Origin: Eurosta solidaginis
Taxonomy: Eukaryota > Arthropoda > Insecta > Diptera > Tephritidae
Direction of reading: 5' to 3'
NCBI RefSeq assembly: GCF_040869045.1
Contig: NC_090320.1
Span: 248,124,978-248,188,977, forward strand
DNA: 64,000 nucleotides
Positions 20,230 to 29,900 of this stretch are shown here, piece by piece. Within the stretch, counting starts at the first letter, position 1; every line of letters starts with the position of its first letter. The notes under the pieces are model-generated. The model did no database searches. It was not told the DNA's origin and worked only from the letters and a program-made list of their open reading frames with translations. The translations under genes were made by a program, and so were the position numbers.

Positions 20230-21579
20230 ATGAGGTGGGTTTTGTCTAAGGCTGGGGTAACACTCAGTCAATCCAGAGTCGAGTAAAGGTCCCACAAACC
20301 CCTACTGAATAAATACACGATATTTATGTGTTACGAACGCACGCACACACGGCTGGGGATATGAGGCGGACAGCAGCTTTCCGTACAAAGATGGAGGCGG
20401 TGGCTAATAGGCGTAGTAGTAGCGGAGGGGTCGGTACGGTGGTTTAGCGGCGGTGCGGTAGCGGGCGGGATGGTACGGTTGTCCGGGAGCAGCGGCGGGA
20501 TCAGCGCGGCGGCCGGACGGCGGACAGTATTAGCGGACGGATTGGTACAGTAGTATGAGCGCAGTGGCTGGACGGCGGACAGTATTAGCGGACGGATGGG
20601 TGTAGCGGTATAGACGAAGTGACGGCACCAGCGAACTGGATGGACGGTGATGCAGCGGCTTAACGGCGGTAGGATGGCGAGCGGCCAAAGGTCGTTGTAG
20701 CAGCGACGTGACGGGTGCAGCGGCTTAACGGCGGTAGGATGGCGTGCGGCCAACGGTCGTCGTAGCAGCGGCGTGACGGATGCAGCGGCTCAACGGCGGT
20801 AGGATGGCGAACGGCCAACGGTCGTCGTAGCAGCGGCGGGACGGATACAGCGGCTCAACGGCGGTAGGATGGCGAACGGCCAACGGTCGTCGTAGCAGCG
20901 GCGGGACGGATACAGCGGCTCAACGGCTGTAGGATGGCGAACAGCCAACGGTCGTCGTAGCAGCGACGTGACGGATGCAGCGGCTTAACGGCGGTAGGAT
21001 GGCGAACGGCCAACGGTCGTCGTAGCAGCGGCGGGACGGATACAGCGGCTTAACGGCGGTAGGATGGCGAACGGCCAACGGTCGTCGTAGCAGCGGTGGC
21101 ACCAGAGGGGCGACGGTGCGACGGCAGCGGCGGTGGGCTACGGAGCGCGTACCAGGGCAGAGAGAGAGAGAGAAAATAGGCCGGCGACGGGGTTTACCTG
21201 GACAGCGGCTGCGTGTTCCGGGCGGGGTCGGATAGGCGTACCAACGGGCTGGTATTGGTCGGTCGGCTGCAACGGGATCTCTAGTCGCTCTTCTTCGGCA
21301 GCTGTGGTAGTCGCGGGGTCAGTCACCTGCGGAAGAGACTGCGAGGACTGCATTGCGAAAATGCAAATTCAGTGTTTATATGGGTGGTGACGCAAACTGG
21401 TTGAGAATTCAACGCACCATTATTGTGATTTTCATTGGTTCGCAATTTAGTTGGTTGTTGGATATGCTATAAAAGAAGTGGTTGTTGGCTATGCTATAGC
21501 ACAATAAGTACAGGGAGGTTCAGGTTTAGGTGAATAAGGAAATACAGGGGGAGTTACGTTATTGTAACGTTACGTTACA
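20230..21579 (-). repeat. 5' LTR (1350 bp) with seven 65-bp repeats
   Basis: Array units marked by GGCGGTAGGATGGCG or GGCTGTAGGATGGCG occur at about 20662, 20727, 20793, 20859, 20925, 20990 and 21056. The extra 197 bp compared with the 3' LTR equals three units. Short frames through the array (Pro/Arg-rich) are artefacts of GC-rich repeats. Promoter elements could not be identified with confidence. Confidence 0.9.
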
Positions 21580-22606
21580 AGTTTATTTTGAAATGATTCC
21601 AAAACAACTCAAACTTTATGCTGTCGGAAACATCAATTTAGAAAAGGATGCTTTTTATTATCTTATTTGATTCGTTTGCGTGAGTGCAAATTCGTAAAAA
21701 CTTGAACAAAATGTTACTAATTTTGGAAAAATCCTGTTCGTTCAAACAAAACTTTTGCAACAAGAGGGGCAATTTTGCATTTCGCTTGGAAGAGAAGTTG
21801 CAAAATTGTACCCGATAAGTAGATGTCCCGGTACCGCATAATTTTTTTCAGTGTTATGCACATTTAACTCAAAAAAGGGGTCTTTTGTTTTGTATTGATA
21901 GTTGAAAAACTAGTTTTTTGTTGTCTTGTTGTGTGTTTTTTCGATTTGGTGTTTTCTTATGTTGGTGTTTTTTTTTTAATAAGTGGCACCATCGTCATAA
22001 GTACAAAGTAGAGAGCGCAGTGAGCGTAAAATTCTCTTTGAAATTTGCTCATGCATTGACTGTAGTTCGCTGTTGAAATGACCTGTGACCTGTCAGTTGT
22101 GTTAACAGAAAAATCAGTTAAATTGATTAGGAATCTGTCAATTTTACAAAATTTTGTTAACTTAAGAGCGACAATTTCTCTTCTGTTGAAATGACTAAAC
22201 TAATTTTTTCGCTTGACAAAGAACTCGGTCGAATTAACCATAATTCGGTCAATTTCACCGAATCTCCGTTAAGTCAAGAACAATGGAACAGATTTTTTGA
22301 TTTTACTAGCAGCATGCATAAATTGCGCCATAAATATAAAGGCTATTTTGCTCACAGCAGTCCAACAATATCTTTGTTTGTACATTCGGGGAACTAAATT
22401 CCTAATTTTTGCATGTTCTGTGCTTTCCATTCCGGAAGCACAGTGTGGACAGAAAAGATCTTCCTCTATCCCACGCTTATGTAGATATTCCTTGAAGCCG
22501 CCGTGCCCGTCGTAATTTAGTTCGCCGTACTTTCACTCGGAACATTCCGTTATATTCCGAACTCGCATGAAGGTCCAGCGCCCTTTTCTCGATTGTTCCC
22601 ACCTAA
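21580..22606. other. Unassigned sequence right of the retrotransposon
   Basis: No gene recognised. It contains the possible right half of an older TIR element (about 22190-22290) and T-rich stretches. A 68-residue plus-strand frame at 22191-22397 has no domain signature. Confidence 0.3.
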
Positions 22607-22930
22607 CTATTGTTCGTGACCTTGCGATTTTCTTAGCATCTTCAGATGGTTGGCTGATCCAATGCTGATTCCATACATATCGGCCATTTCACCTGGGAGT
22701 AGATCTACTGGGATTGTCCTGGATAAAACATTGATCGCTTCGTCGGACACCGTCCGATAAGCACATGCTATTTGTATAGCAGTAATACGGTAGGCTGCTA
22801 GTATATCTTTTTGGTGGACCATTTTAGATCCGTGCCATACTGGTGCTGCATATAATATTATGGAGCTCGTCACGTTGGATAATAGCTGACGGCTGGCGAT
22901 ATTGGGCATTATTCGCGTTTGGGGTTCCAC
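22607..22930 (-). pseudogene. LINE reverse transcriptase C-terminal fragment
   Basis: The 107-residue minus-strand frame reads LLSNVTSSIILYAAPVWHGS, then AAYRITAIQIACAYRTVSDEA, then IPVDLLPGEMADMY. This is the region just after the RT palm in R1/LOA-type elements (typically SVxxSVxLYGAPVW ... RVxxAYRTVSxxA ... PIxLLxxE). It is 5'-truncated and has no catalytic motif; the product would not be active. Confidence 0.7.
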
Positions 22931-23236
22931 TAACTCTAGAAACTAAGGAAGCTTGTTAGGGCTGTAAAAGCCAGTGCTTGGTAATTTTAAGTTGGCTATA
23001 GTACTCCAACACTAGGCCAGGGTTGATCAAGAGAAAAGAAGTATTCATGGTCGAGTTATCCTGAAGCTTACATTTTATGGTCTATCCATACCCTTTACGT
23101 TGAAAAACGAACATTTTTTATGGGCATTACCCACCCTTCGGCTAAGAACTGAACAGTTTTCCTTAGGTACGACACGAGTTTTCTTAGTGATGCTAATAAA
23201 GCCTTGCTTACTGGAGATATCTTGTCTGGAGACCAT

Positions 23237-23625
23237 GTTGTTGTTGTTGTAGCGATAAGGATACTCCCCGAAGGCCTTGGGTAGTGCTATCGATTTTGAT
23301 GGTCCTTTGCCGGATACAGATCCGGTACGTTCCGATAACAAGCACCATAAAGGTACTAGCCCGAAAATCTCGGAAACGATTTGGTAATGAAAACATGAAA
23401 CCTTCCAGGTCATCCCGCGCTCCCTGCTCCTAGCTCCATCAGTAGTTGGAGGTTGCCAGAGCCTCGGCTGTTAAGGAAACAGGGTTCGCCACGGGTAGCT
23501 GAGGTTGACAATTGGGTTGGAGAAGCAATATATTGCGCTGGCAACCCCTTGAGAGTGTTGCGCTATACAACCCCTTGAATCAATTTGGTATTTTAGTCGC
23601 CTATTACGACAGGCATACCTACCGT
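23237..23625 (-). mobile_element. 0.4-kb repeat with CAA-type tail (copy i)
   Basis: On the plus strand it starts with (GTT)n and TAGCGATAAGGA and ends at CATACCTACCG. The same sequence recurs at 27805, 32373 and 43389. In its own orientation it ends ...CCTTATCGCTACAACAAC, like the 3' end of the Jockey-type LINE at 33150-33182. It has no ORF of its own. The frames seen in it are not conserved between copies. Confidence 0.75.
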
Positions 23626-23824
23626 GAGTGAGGTGAAGTGAAGCAACACTGCACAGTTGACATCTTCTTCAATAGCCATGTAGCTCTCCTGGCTGTCGGA
23701 TTAGCGGCGATAACATCAAGCGTTCCCATTTGGGAAGACCAAATGAGATTTGAAGTAAATTAAAGCATAAATTATAAAACGGGACGCCTCGGTGAGTGCC
23801 TCTGAAAATTCTTTGATATTATAT

Positions 23825-24500
23825 TGTTACGAATATTAGCAAAACTGAGGAGTGCTGCCATCTCCAGGCCGATGCTAAGCAGTGACGTGAATTCACATCA
23901 ATAATTCAATCATTATGTATCTACATAAACGAATCAATAATTGCGTCTACACATATGTACACATTCCGACGAGCAACATTTACATACAAGGCAGCGAGAG
24001 ATGAGATGTCACACACTGATGAATTTACTTATACGCTTATGTGTGTGCGGGAGACTGTAAACTACAAACACATGCATATATCTTATCTGAGTTGTCACAA
24101 GAGAGAGCAATAATTTGTGCACGTGGTTGTGGCTGGCGATTTTGTAGCCGAAACAACTAGTAAGTTCTGGAAATCGAAGAGCCTAGAAGTATGCAGCGTA
24201 AACTATAAAAGCGGGGCAAGCGAGTAAGAAGGAATTCAGTTTGATTTGAGTTGTCAAGCAGTTTGATTAAGACGATATCTAGCGAGCAATAGCAGTGTTA
24301 TTTTGAATAGTAGAGTTTCATTGAGCTATCAATCAGTGTGGTTATTAAGCAAGCTATTCGTTGCACAGTTTGTTATTGTGAAGTACTTTAATAAAGGCCA
24401 TTTTGCATTATTACAAATTGGAGTTATTTATTCAACAGTTTAGTGATTCGAACTTAGCAGAGGATTGCAAATAAGAGGATTTGCAAGCAAATTCGTTACA
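23825..24500 (+). repeat. 5' LTR (676 bp)
   Basis: TG...CA ends. CTATAAAAGCGGGGC near 24204-24218 is a good TATA box, and an AATAAAGGCC polyadenylation-like signal lies near 24391. Noted differences from the 3' LTR are single bases near 24018, 24124, 24149 and 24200. Confidence 0.92.
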
Positions 24501-24502
24501 AT

Positions 24503-24517
24503 TGGTGTCAGAAGAGG
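24503..24517 (+). promoter_or_regulatory. Primer binding site, tRNA-Leu type
   Basis: TGGTGTCAGAAGAGG starts two bases after the LTR and is complementary to the CCA end of tRNA-Leu (TGACACCA 3' end), as used by mdg3-like fly elements. Confidence 0.75.
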
Positions 24518-24551
24518 AATTGTTGAATAAATTCCAGAGGACAACAAGGAC

Positions 24552-25142
24552 ATGGCAAAGTTCAGTGAATTAAAGATCCAGCAACTAAAGAAGGAGTTGG
24601 AGAACCGTGCATTGAATACTAGCGGCGTTAAACACGAACTTCAGGCACGGCTAAGAGAGGCAATGGAAGCAGAGGGAATTGACGTGGAAGAGTATGTCTT
24701 TCATCTTGATGGCGAGGAGACAACAAAAATTGAAGAGAAAAACGAAACATCGCAGACGGTTGCCAGCACAGACTTGAACATGATATTGGCTGCAATATCT
24801 GCACAAACATCGACAGTAGCATCAATGTCGTCACAAATGTCATCACAGCTGGAAGAGCAGAAGACATATATGGCATCACAACTGGAAGAACAGAAAACGT
24901 ATATGTCATCCCAACTGGAATCCCAGGAGAACCGTATAACATACAAGATGGAAGAACAGAAGACACGTATTGCAGAAATGTCGTCAGAAATAACATCGAA
25001 AATTGAAGCACAAGAAACGCGTATTTCACAAATTTCAGCACAGATATCATCTCAGATCTCCACACAACTAGAAGAGCAGGAAGTCCGTATATCATCTAAA
25101 CTGGAAGCGCATATGGAAGAAAAACTAACCCAGTTTCAATAA
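24552..25142 (+). pseudogene. gag: Gag N-terminal part: SAP domain plus repeated coiled coil
   Basis: Starts at ATG 24552. Residues about 5-40 (LKIQQLKKELENRALNTSG then VKHELQARLREA) fit the SAP helix-turn-helix motif, which usually binds DNA at scaffold or chromatin sites. Residues about 90-196 are a Gln/Glu/Ser-rich coiled coil built of imperfect repeats around SSQLEEQKTYM. A TAA at 25140-25142 stops the frame, but the same frame continues with coiled-coil and capsid-like sequence, so this is probably a nonsense mutation. Confidence 0.8.
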
Positions 25143-25636
25143 GGCTTCAGTGGTCGACAGGATAAAATCGAGGCCGAGGTGGATGCTTTGAGAGGACGTA
25201 TCGAGCAGTTACAACTAAATCGTCCAGCAGTTTCAGCGAGTAATCCAAAGGTAAAAACACCATCCTTTGACGGTTCTGTTCCTTTTCAGGTCTTTAAGCT
25301 ACAGTTTGAGAAGACCGCAGCAGTGAACCAATGGAATGCTGAAGATAAAGTTGCAGCTCTGTTCGTGGCACTGAAAGGGCCTGCCGCGGAAATCTTACAG
25401 ACCATCCCAGAGTATGAGCGGAACCACTACGAAACATTGATGAGCGCTTTAGAGAGACGTTAGGGAAGCGAGCATAGGAAACAGATATTCCAAATTGAGT
25501 TGCAAAACCGCTACCAAAAAGCAAATGAGACATTGCAGGAGTTTGCTTCAGATATTGAAAGATTGGCTCATTTTGCAAATGCAGACGCACCCGTGGAATA
25601 CACTGAAAGGGAAAAATTCAGAGCTTTATAAATGGC
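25143..25636 (+). pseudogene. gag: Gag capsid region, interrupted
   Basis: In the same frame as the upstream segment: VDALRGRIEQLQLNRPAVSA, then a capsid-like stretch with SFDGSVPFQVFKLQFEKTA, a segment matching WNAEDKVAALFVALKGPAAEIL, then a TAG at 25461-25463. The frame goes on through YQKANETLQEFASDIERLA to a TAA near 25630. The coding sense then resumes two bases out of phase (NGIRDVETKRATYA) as part of the next ORF, which indicates a small indel near 25620-25635. Confidence 0.75.
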
Positions 25637-25645
25637 ATACGAGAT

Positions 25646-26686
25646 GTGGAAACGAAGCGGGCTACATATGCGAATCCAAAACTAACATTTGCTGAAACGG
25701 TATCGCATGCTCTGATTCAGGAAACAGCGTCGCTTCTGTGTAAGCCAGTTTTCGAAGCACGCCGTGTGGAAGTAGAAAGGCCAGATTGCGTAGACACAAT
25801 TTTGGAAGCACTGAAGGGATCTCAACAGAAGAATGCCGGAGTTATTAAATGTTTCAAGTGCGGCAACCCAGGTCACATTGCACGTCATTGCGATCTTGGT
25901 CCTAATAGTTCCAACAATGTGGGTGGCCGTAAACGCAAAGCTGGCGGAAATGAGCAAGAGCGTGTCAAATGTAAAGAACGGAAACTTGCCCCGGCTGTTG
26001 AATGTCCTGTGATATCTGTGTCGCAAATTGGAAGGAAATCAAGCAGTCTTACCGTCAGAGGGAATGTGGATGGTAAAGAGCGTGTACTGACTGTAGATAC
26101 GGGGGCATCTCATTCCTTGATTCGATCTGATTTGGTCTACAGGAGAGTAAAGTCATTACCTGGAGCAAGGTTGCGTACGGTAACAGGCGAGTATAACCAA
26201 GTTCAAGGCGAAGTGGTATGTGAGGTATTAATTGGAAAAGTCATGGTTCTACACAAATTCGTTGTGGCGGAGATCGTTGATGAAGTCATATTGGGAGTGG
26301 ACTTCTTGGTTGACCATGACGTCAGGATCGATATGCGGAGAAAAATTATGCGCTATAAGAACCAGGACATACCACTTAACTTTAGTTTGGAAAAAGGGTT
26401 CAGCAGTAATCGGGTACTGGTGGAAAAGACTCGACAAAGACCACGAAAGTCAAAGGCAAAGGTTGATAGATCGAATGGGCCAAATAAATCAAAATCAAAA
26501 GTACCTGCGAGAGAAACACTGGCATTGACAAAATCTAAAAGACGCAGGAAAACAAAGCAACGAATTTCCGAGAAAGAATGCGAGGGTAGTTTCAAGCCGG
26601 AGCGCACTACTGTTGTGAAATGTGGGAACGATACCGATTATGCAAAGCAAATCCGTCCAGCGCAGCTCTACGAAGTGGTTCATTGA
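25646..26686 (+). CDS. Gag zinc knuckle and aspartic protease
   Basis: 346 residues. The zinc knuckle CFKCGNPGHIARHC (residues 69-82, bases about 25850-25891) follows the CX2CX4HX4C rule. The protease has TVDTGASHSLIRSD near 26092-26130 and the ILGVDFL segment of the family near 26288. After that comes a Lys/Arg-rich linker up to about 26600, followed by sequence that does not look like RT. The stop at 26684-26686 lies near the deletion junction. The protease looks intact at its active site, but it is not joined to a full gag frame. Confidence 0.85.
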   Translation: METKRATYANPKLTFAETVSHALIQETASLLCKPVFEARRVEVERPDCVDTILEALKGSQQKNAGVIKCFKCGNPGHIARHCDLGPNSSNNVGGRKRKAGGNEQERVKCKERKLAPAVECPVISVSQIGRKSSSLTVRGNVDGKERVLTVDTGASHSLIRSDLVYRRVKSLPGARLRTVTGEYNQVQGEVVCEVLIGKVMVLHKFVVAEIVDEVILGVDFLVDHDVRIDMRRKIMRYKNQDIPLNFSLEKGFSSNRVLVEKTRQRPRKSKAKVDRSNGPNKSKSKVPARETLALTKSKRRRKTKQRISEKECEGSFKPERTTVVKCGNDTDYAKQIRPAQLYEVVH

Positions 26687-27000
26687 CCAAACAACAGAGT
26701 GTGAAGGAACGGGCCAGGGTAACGAGCAGTAAGATGAAACACTGGTATGACAAGAACTTTAATTCGGAAGGTTTCTTGGCGGGAGATTTGGTACTGTTAA
26801 ACAACCCTCACCGGCGGAAAGGTGTTCCAGCCAAATTACGGTGCACTTGGGAAGGCCCGTACAAAGTTGTGAAGAAGATCAGTGATACCATCTACCGCAT
26901 ACAAACCACTGGGAAACCACGGATTAGAAGGGTGGTACATTTGGAGATGCTAGCGGCGTTTAGGTTGGGAGATTTGTCTGATCGGGACGATCAGACTTAG
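26620..27000 (+). pseudogene. Integrase C-terminal remnant after an internal deletion
   Basis: The frame from about 26690 reads VKERARVTSSKMKHWYDKNF, then GDLVLLNNPHRRKGVPAKL, WEGPYKVVKKISDTIYRIQ and RVVHLEML. This is the typical GDLVW..NP.R..G..PKL...WEGPY.V......YRIQ integrase tail of Ty3/gypsy elements. It follows the protease linker directly, so about 2.5-3 kb of RT, RNase H and integrase core was lost. The codons before about 26690 are in the junction region and may not be integrase. Confidence 0.85.
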
Positions 27001-27011
27001 GTGGAGGGCAG
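26999..27011 (+). promoter_or_regulatory. Polypurine tract
   Basis: AGGTGGAGGGCAG directly precedes the TGTTACG start of the 3' LTR. Confidence 0.75.
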
Positions 27012-27687
27012 TGTTACGAATATTAGCAAAACTGAGGAGTGCTGCCATCTCCAGGCCGATGCTAAGCAGTGACGTGAATTCACATCAATAATTCAATCAT
27101 TATGTATCTACATAAACGAATCAATAATTGCGTCTACACATATGTACACATTCCGACGAGCAACATTTACATACAAGGCAGCGAGAGATGAGATGTCACA
27201 CACCGATGAATTTACTTATACGCTTATGTGTGTGCGGGAGACTGTAAACTACAAACACATGCATATATCTTATCTGAGTTGTCACAAGAGAGAGCAATAA
27301 TTTGTGCACGTAGTTGTGGCTGGCGATTTTGTATCCGAAACAACTAGTAAGTTCTGGAAATCGAAGAGCCTAGAAGTATGCAGCGTAAGCTATAAAAGCG
27401 GGGCAAGCGAGTAAGAAGGAATTCAGTTTGATTTGAGTTGTCAAGCAGTTTGATTAAGACGATATCTAGCGAGCAATAGCAGTGTTATTTTGAATAGTAG
27501 AGTTTCATTGAGCTATCAATCAGTGTGGTTATTAAGCAAGCTATTCGTTGCACAGTTTGTTATTGTGAAGTACTTTAATAAAGGCCATTTTGCATTATTA
27601 CAAATTGGAGTTATTTATTCAACAGTTTAGTGATTCGAACTTAGCAGAGGATTGCAAATAAGAGGATTTGCAAGCAAATTCGTTACA
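27012..27687 (+). repeat. 3' LTR (676 bp)
   Basis: Same length as the 5' LTR, with about four single-base differences. Followed immediately by the ATAT target duplication. Confidence 0.92.
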
Positions 27688-27804
27688 ATATACTAGTGAC
27701 CTAAGCTCTCCTTTACCCTGTTCCGGAATTCAGAAGTGGTATGACCTTCGTTTGCTATCAAAGGAGGATAATAATATCTCTGTTGACCTAGCCAGCAAAG
27801 ACCT

Positions 27805-28211
27805 TGGTTGTTGTAGTTGTTTTAATGATAAATTCAACCCTGCCCCCCGGTTCCCCAAAGGCCTTGGGGAGTGTTATCAATGTTGATGGTCCTTTGACGG
27901 ATGCAGATCCGGTACGTTCCGATAACAAGCACCATACAGGTACTAGCCCGACCGAAGGATTTGGTATGACCGCCTGAAACCTTCTAGGTCATATCGCCCT
28001 CTCACCCCCTAGATCCATGAGGAAATTGGGGTCGACAGAGCCTCGGCTGTTAAGGAAACAGGATTCGCTATGGGTACGTGAGGTTCACAATTGGGTTGGA
28101 GAAGCTATATATTGCGCTGGCAACCCCTTGAATCAATTTGGTATTTTAGTGGCCTTTTACGACAGGCATACCAACCGCGGGTATATTCTAAATCGCCTAA
28201 CCCGCTGGGGG
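27805..28211 (-). mobile_element. 0.4-kb repeat with CAA-type tail (copy ii)
   Basis: Degenerate GTT-rich tail end at 27805, then GGCCTTGGGGAGTGTTATCAA, GATCCGGTACGTTCCGATAA, CCTCGGCTGTTAAGGAAAC and the CCCGCTGGGG terminus at about 28201-28211. This copy keeps the 5' terminus that is lost in copy i. No intact ORF. Confidence 0.75.
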
Positions 28212-29289
28212 TTCATATATGAGTGTATTCACGTACATTACTTACAACGTGCTAAAATCAAACTGATTACTCATCCATTTTGTTGTTTCGATTTTACGAC
28301 AGGATGGATAACTGTTGTATATTGGAACGATTTTCCATCATACTTTGTAAATTTTGGGGTGGAGAAAACCAGGTTTCGGCATTGCGCATCTTCAGTCTTA
28401 TTTTTCCTTCAGAAAGATTTTGACAAAGGATGACGGAAAATCCATCCAATAAGTGTTGATTAGTTATGAATTTCATTGCGCCGCTTATATACCAGTCAGT
28501 TGCGTAGGAAACGAATTTTGAATTCCTAAAGTTTGTTCTTCAATAACAAAATATTTTGGATGATAAAACGTAGCCCATTGACTAAATTATTTACATCGTG
28601 AAAATTAGGATAACCCTAATATATGCACAGGCTTATGGGCTGGGCGAAAGCTTAGAGAATGGGTTTAACTGCAAAAATTTTGTTTGTTACAACGTTTATA
28701 ATTGCTTGTAGGATTTGTAGCTCAGCGATTATTGTTTTTGCATTTGTAGAATTTTTATTGCAATTGCTCAATGTGAACACCGCCTGACCAATGCCATGTT
28801 TCACGTTATATGCAGAGACAGTAAGCTTTTGCCGATAGAAAATATAAAATGAATTGCAGCAACATCTGTGTAACACAAATTGACAACCACACACACACAC
28901 ACACCCACACATATGTTGTTTCATAAGCGGAAACCTAGAAATGTATGTGTTTTTGTTGGAGTTTGTGTAAAATTGTTAAAAGTAAATCTTCATTAGATCT
29001 GCACAAAAAAGCATTAAACAAGTTGCTTGTAGCTTGACACAAAACAAAAAAGGAAAACAACAACAAAAATTTAAAAATATTGCAAAAAAGTATAGCATTT
29101 CTCTTTTTTGCCTTGCAAGTTTTTGTGGCTTTCAATTTGAATTATTTTACAACGAAAGCCATTTAGCATTGTAATTGATGACAATTTGCACCATTAAAAT
29201 TCATTAAAGTCTTCAAGCGGAAAGCTCTGCAGAGAAAATGTCCATTGTAAATCTAAATTTTTTTTTTTAAATAGATATTTTAAGTAAAT
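28212..29289. other. Unassigned AT-rich sequence with a CA microsatellite
   Basis: Nothing recognised except (CA)n at 28889-28909. Minus-strand frames through the CA tract are not credible. Confidence 0.35.
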
Positions 29290-29900
29290 TTAGCGCTAGG
29301 GTTGGTAAAGTTAGGTTGAACTGGCCGGTCAATAAAGACCTCACTTAGATTCAATATGTCCATAGTGCTACCAGAATTTTTTTGACGACTAAACGGAAAG
29401 ACCCAATCAGCTACAGAACTTATGTTATTAAAATAGCTCTTTACTCTTGGTAAATACTTTAAGTTTTCTAGGACCCTGCTTATCTGCTGCTTCGAGATCT
29501 GACAACTCTACTACCTCTTGTATCTGGTGCCTTAACTTCGCGAGCGCTGAACACAAACACAGAACTTGCTGAAACATTTCTTCCTGCATCCCTCACTTCC
29601 TACGTTGCTATTACTGACGGGGTTTAATTTATAAGCATGTGGCACCCGAGAAAGTTGTCTGCTCTCTGCAATGTTATGGAGACGGTCACGAATCTAAAAC
29701 GCTTACAAAATTCCAGAGGAGTTCGGGGTAGCGATCTTGTCTCCACTCCGACGGAGGCACTAAACACTTTCCTGAACCTGCCACCACAGAATTTATAAGC
29801 TAGGGTTATAGCAGTTATCGTATTCCTGCGAATTAGAGAAACTTGCACTTGGAAGATTGCAGAGAGGTCATACTGCGATTTTGACCATAAATGTCCTAGT
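29290..29900 (-). pseudogene. LINE 3' end (C-terminus and 3' UTR remnants)
   Basis: Reading leftward: a decayed coding part at 29900-29440, including SCQISKQQ-like residues that correspond to the LSDLEAA segment of the LINE at 54820, then GTCCTAGAAAAC, and then a 3' UTR whose plus-strand sequence is GGTTGAACTGGCCGGTCAAT ... TCCATAGTGCTACCAGAA. The same 3' UTR type is seen at 45440-45560 and 46248-46430. The LOA/R1-type assignment is inference. Confidence 0.5.

Larger units (their letters stand above)
13855..21579 (-). mobile_element. Ty3/gypsy LTR retrotransposon (Osvaldo/Ulysses-like), frameshifted
   Basis: Complete architecture on the minus strand: 5' LTR 20230-21579, tRNA-Lys primer site 20209-20226, gag-protease 20227-18164, RT-RNase H-integrase 18279-15943 in several frames, a small basic ORF, polypurine tract 15008-15020 and 3' LTR 13855-15007. 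The order RT-RNase H-integrase places it in Ty3/gypsy. Long LTRs and a tRNA-Lys primer suggest the Osvaldo/Ulysses group (inference). LTRs start TGTAACG and end CTCAT. Flanks AATTT and AGTTT differ by one base, so the target duplication is only tentative. No envelope-like ORF is seen. Confidence 0.9.
23825..27687 (+). mobile_element. Non-autonomous Ty3/gypsy-type element with SAP-domain Gag
   Basis: Two 676-bp LTRs (23825-24500 and 27012-27687) both start TGTTACGAAT and end TTCGTTACA, with a 4-bp target duplication ATAT at 23821-23824 and 27688-27691. A tRNA-Leu-type primer site follows the 5' LTR and a purine-rich tract precedes the 3' LTR. The 2.5-kb interior holds gag, protease and an integrase tail; RT, RNase H and the integrase core are missing, and gag has two stops and one frameshift. 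LTRs differ at only about four sites that I could see, so it moved recently using proteins from another copy. Confidence 0.92.

Noticed and set aside
23075..23413. 112-residue minus-strand ORF
   Set aside because: Runs through the 0.4-kb CAA-tail repeat and is not conserved in the copies at 27805 and 32373.
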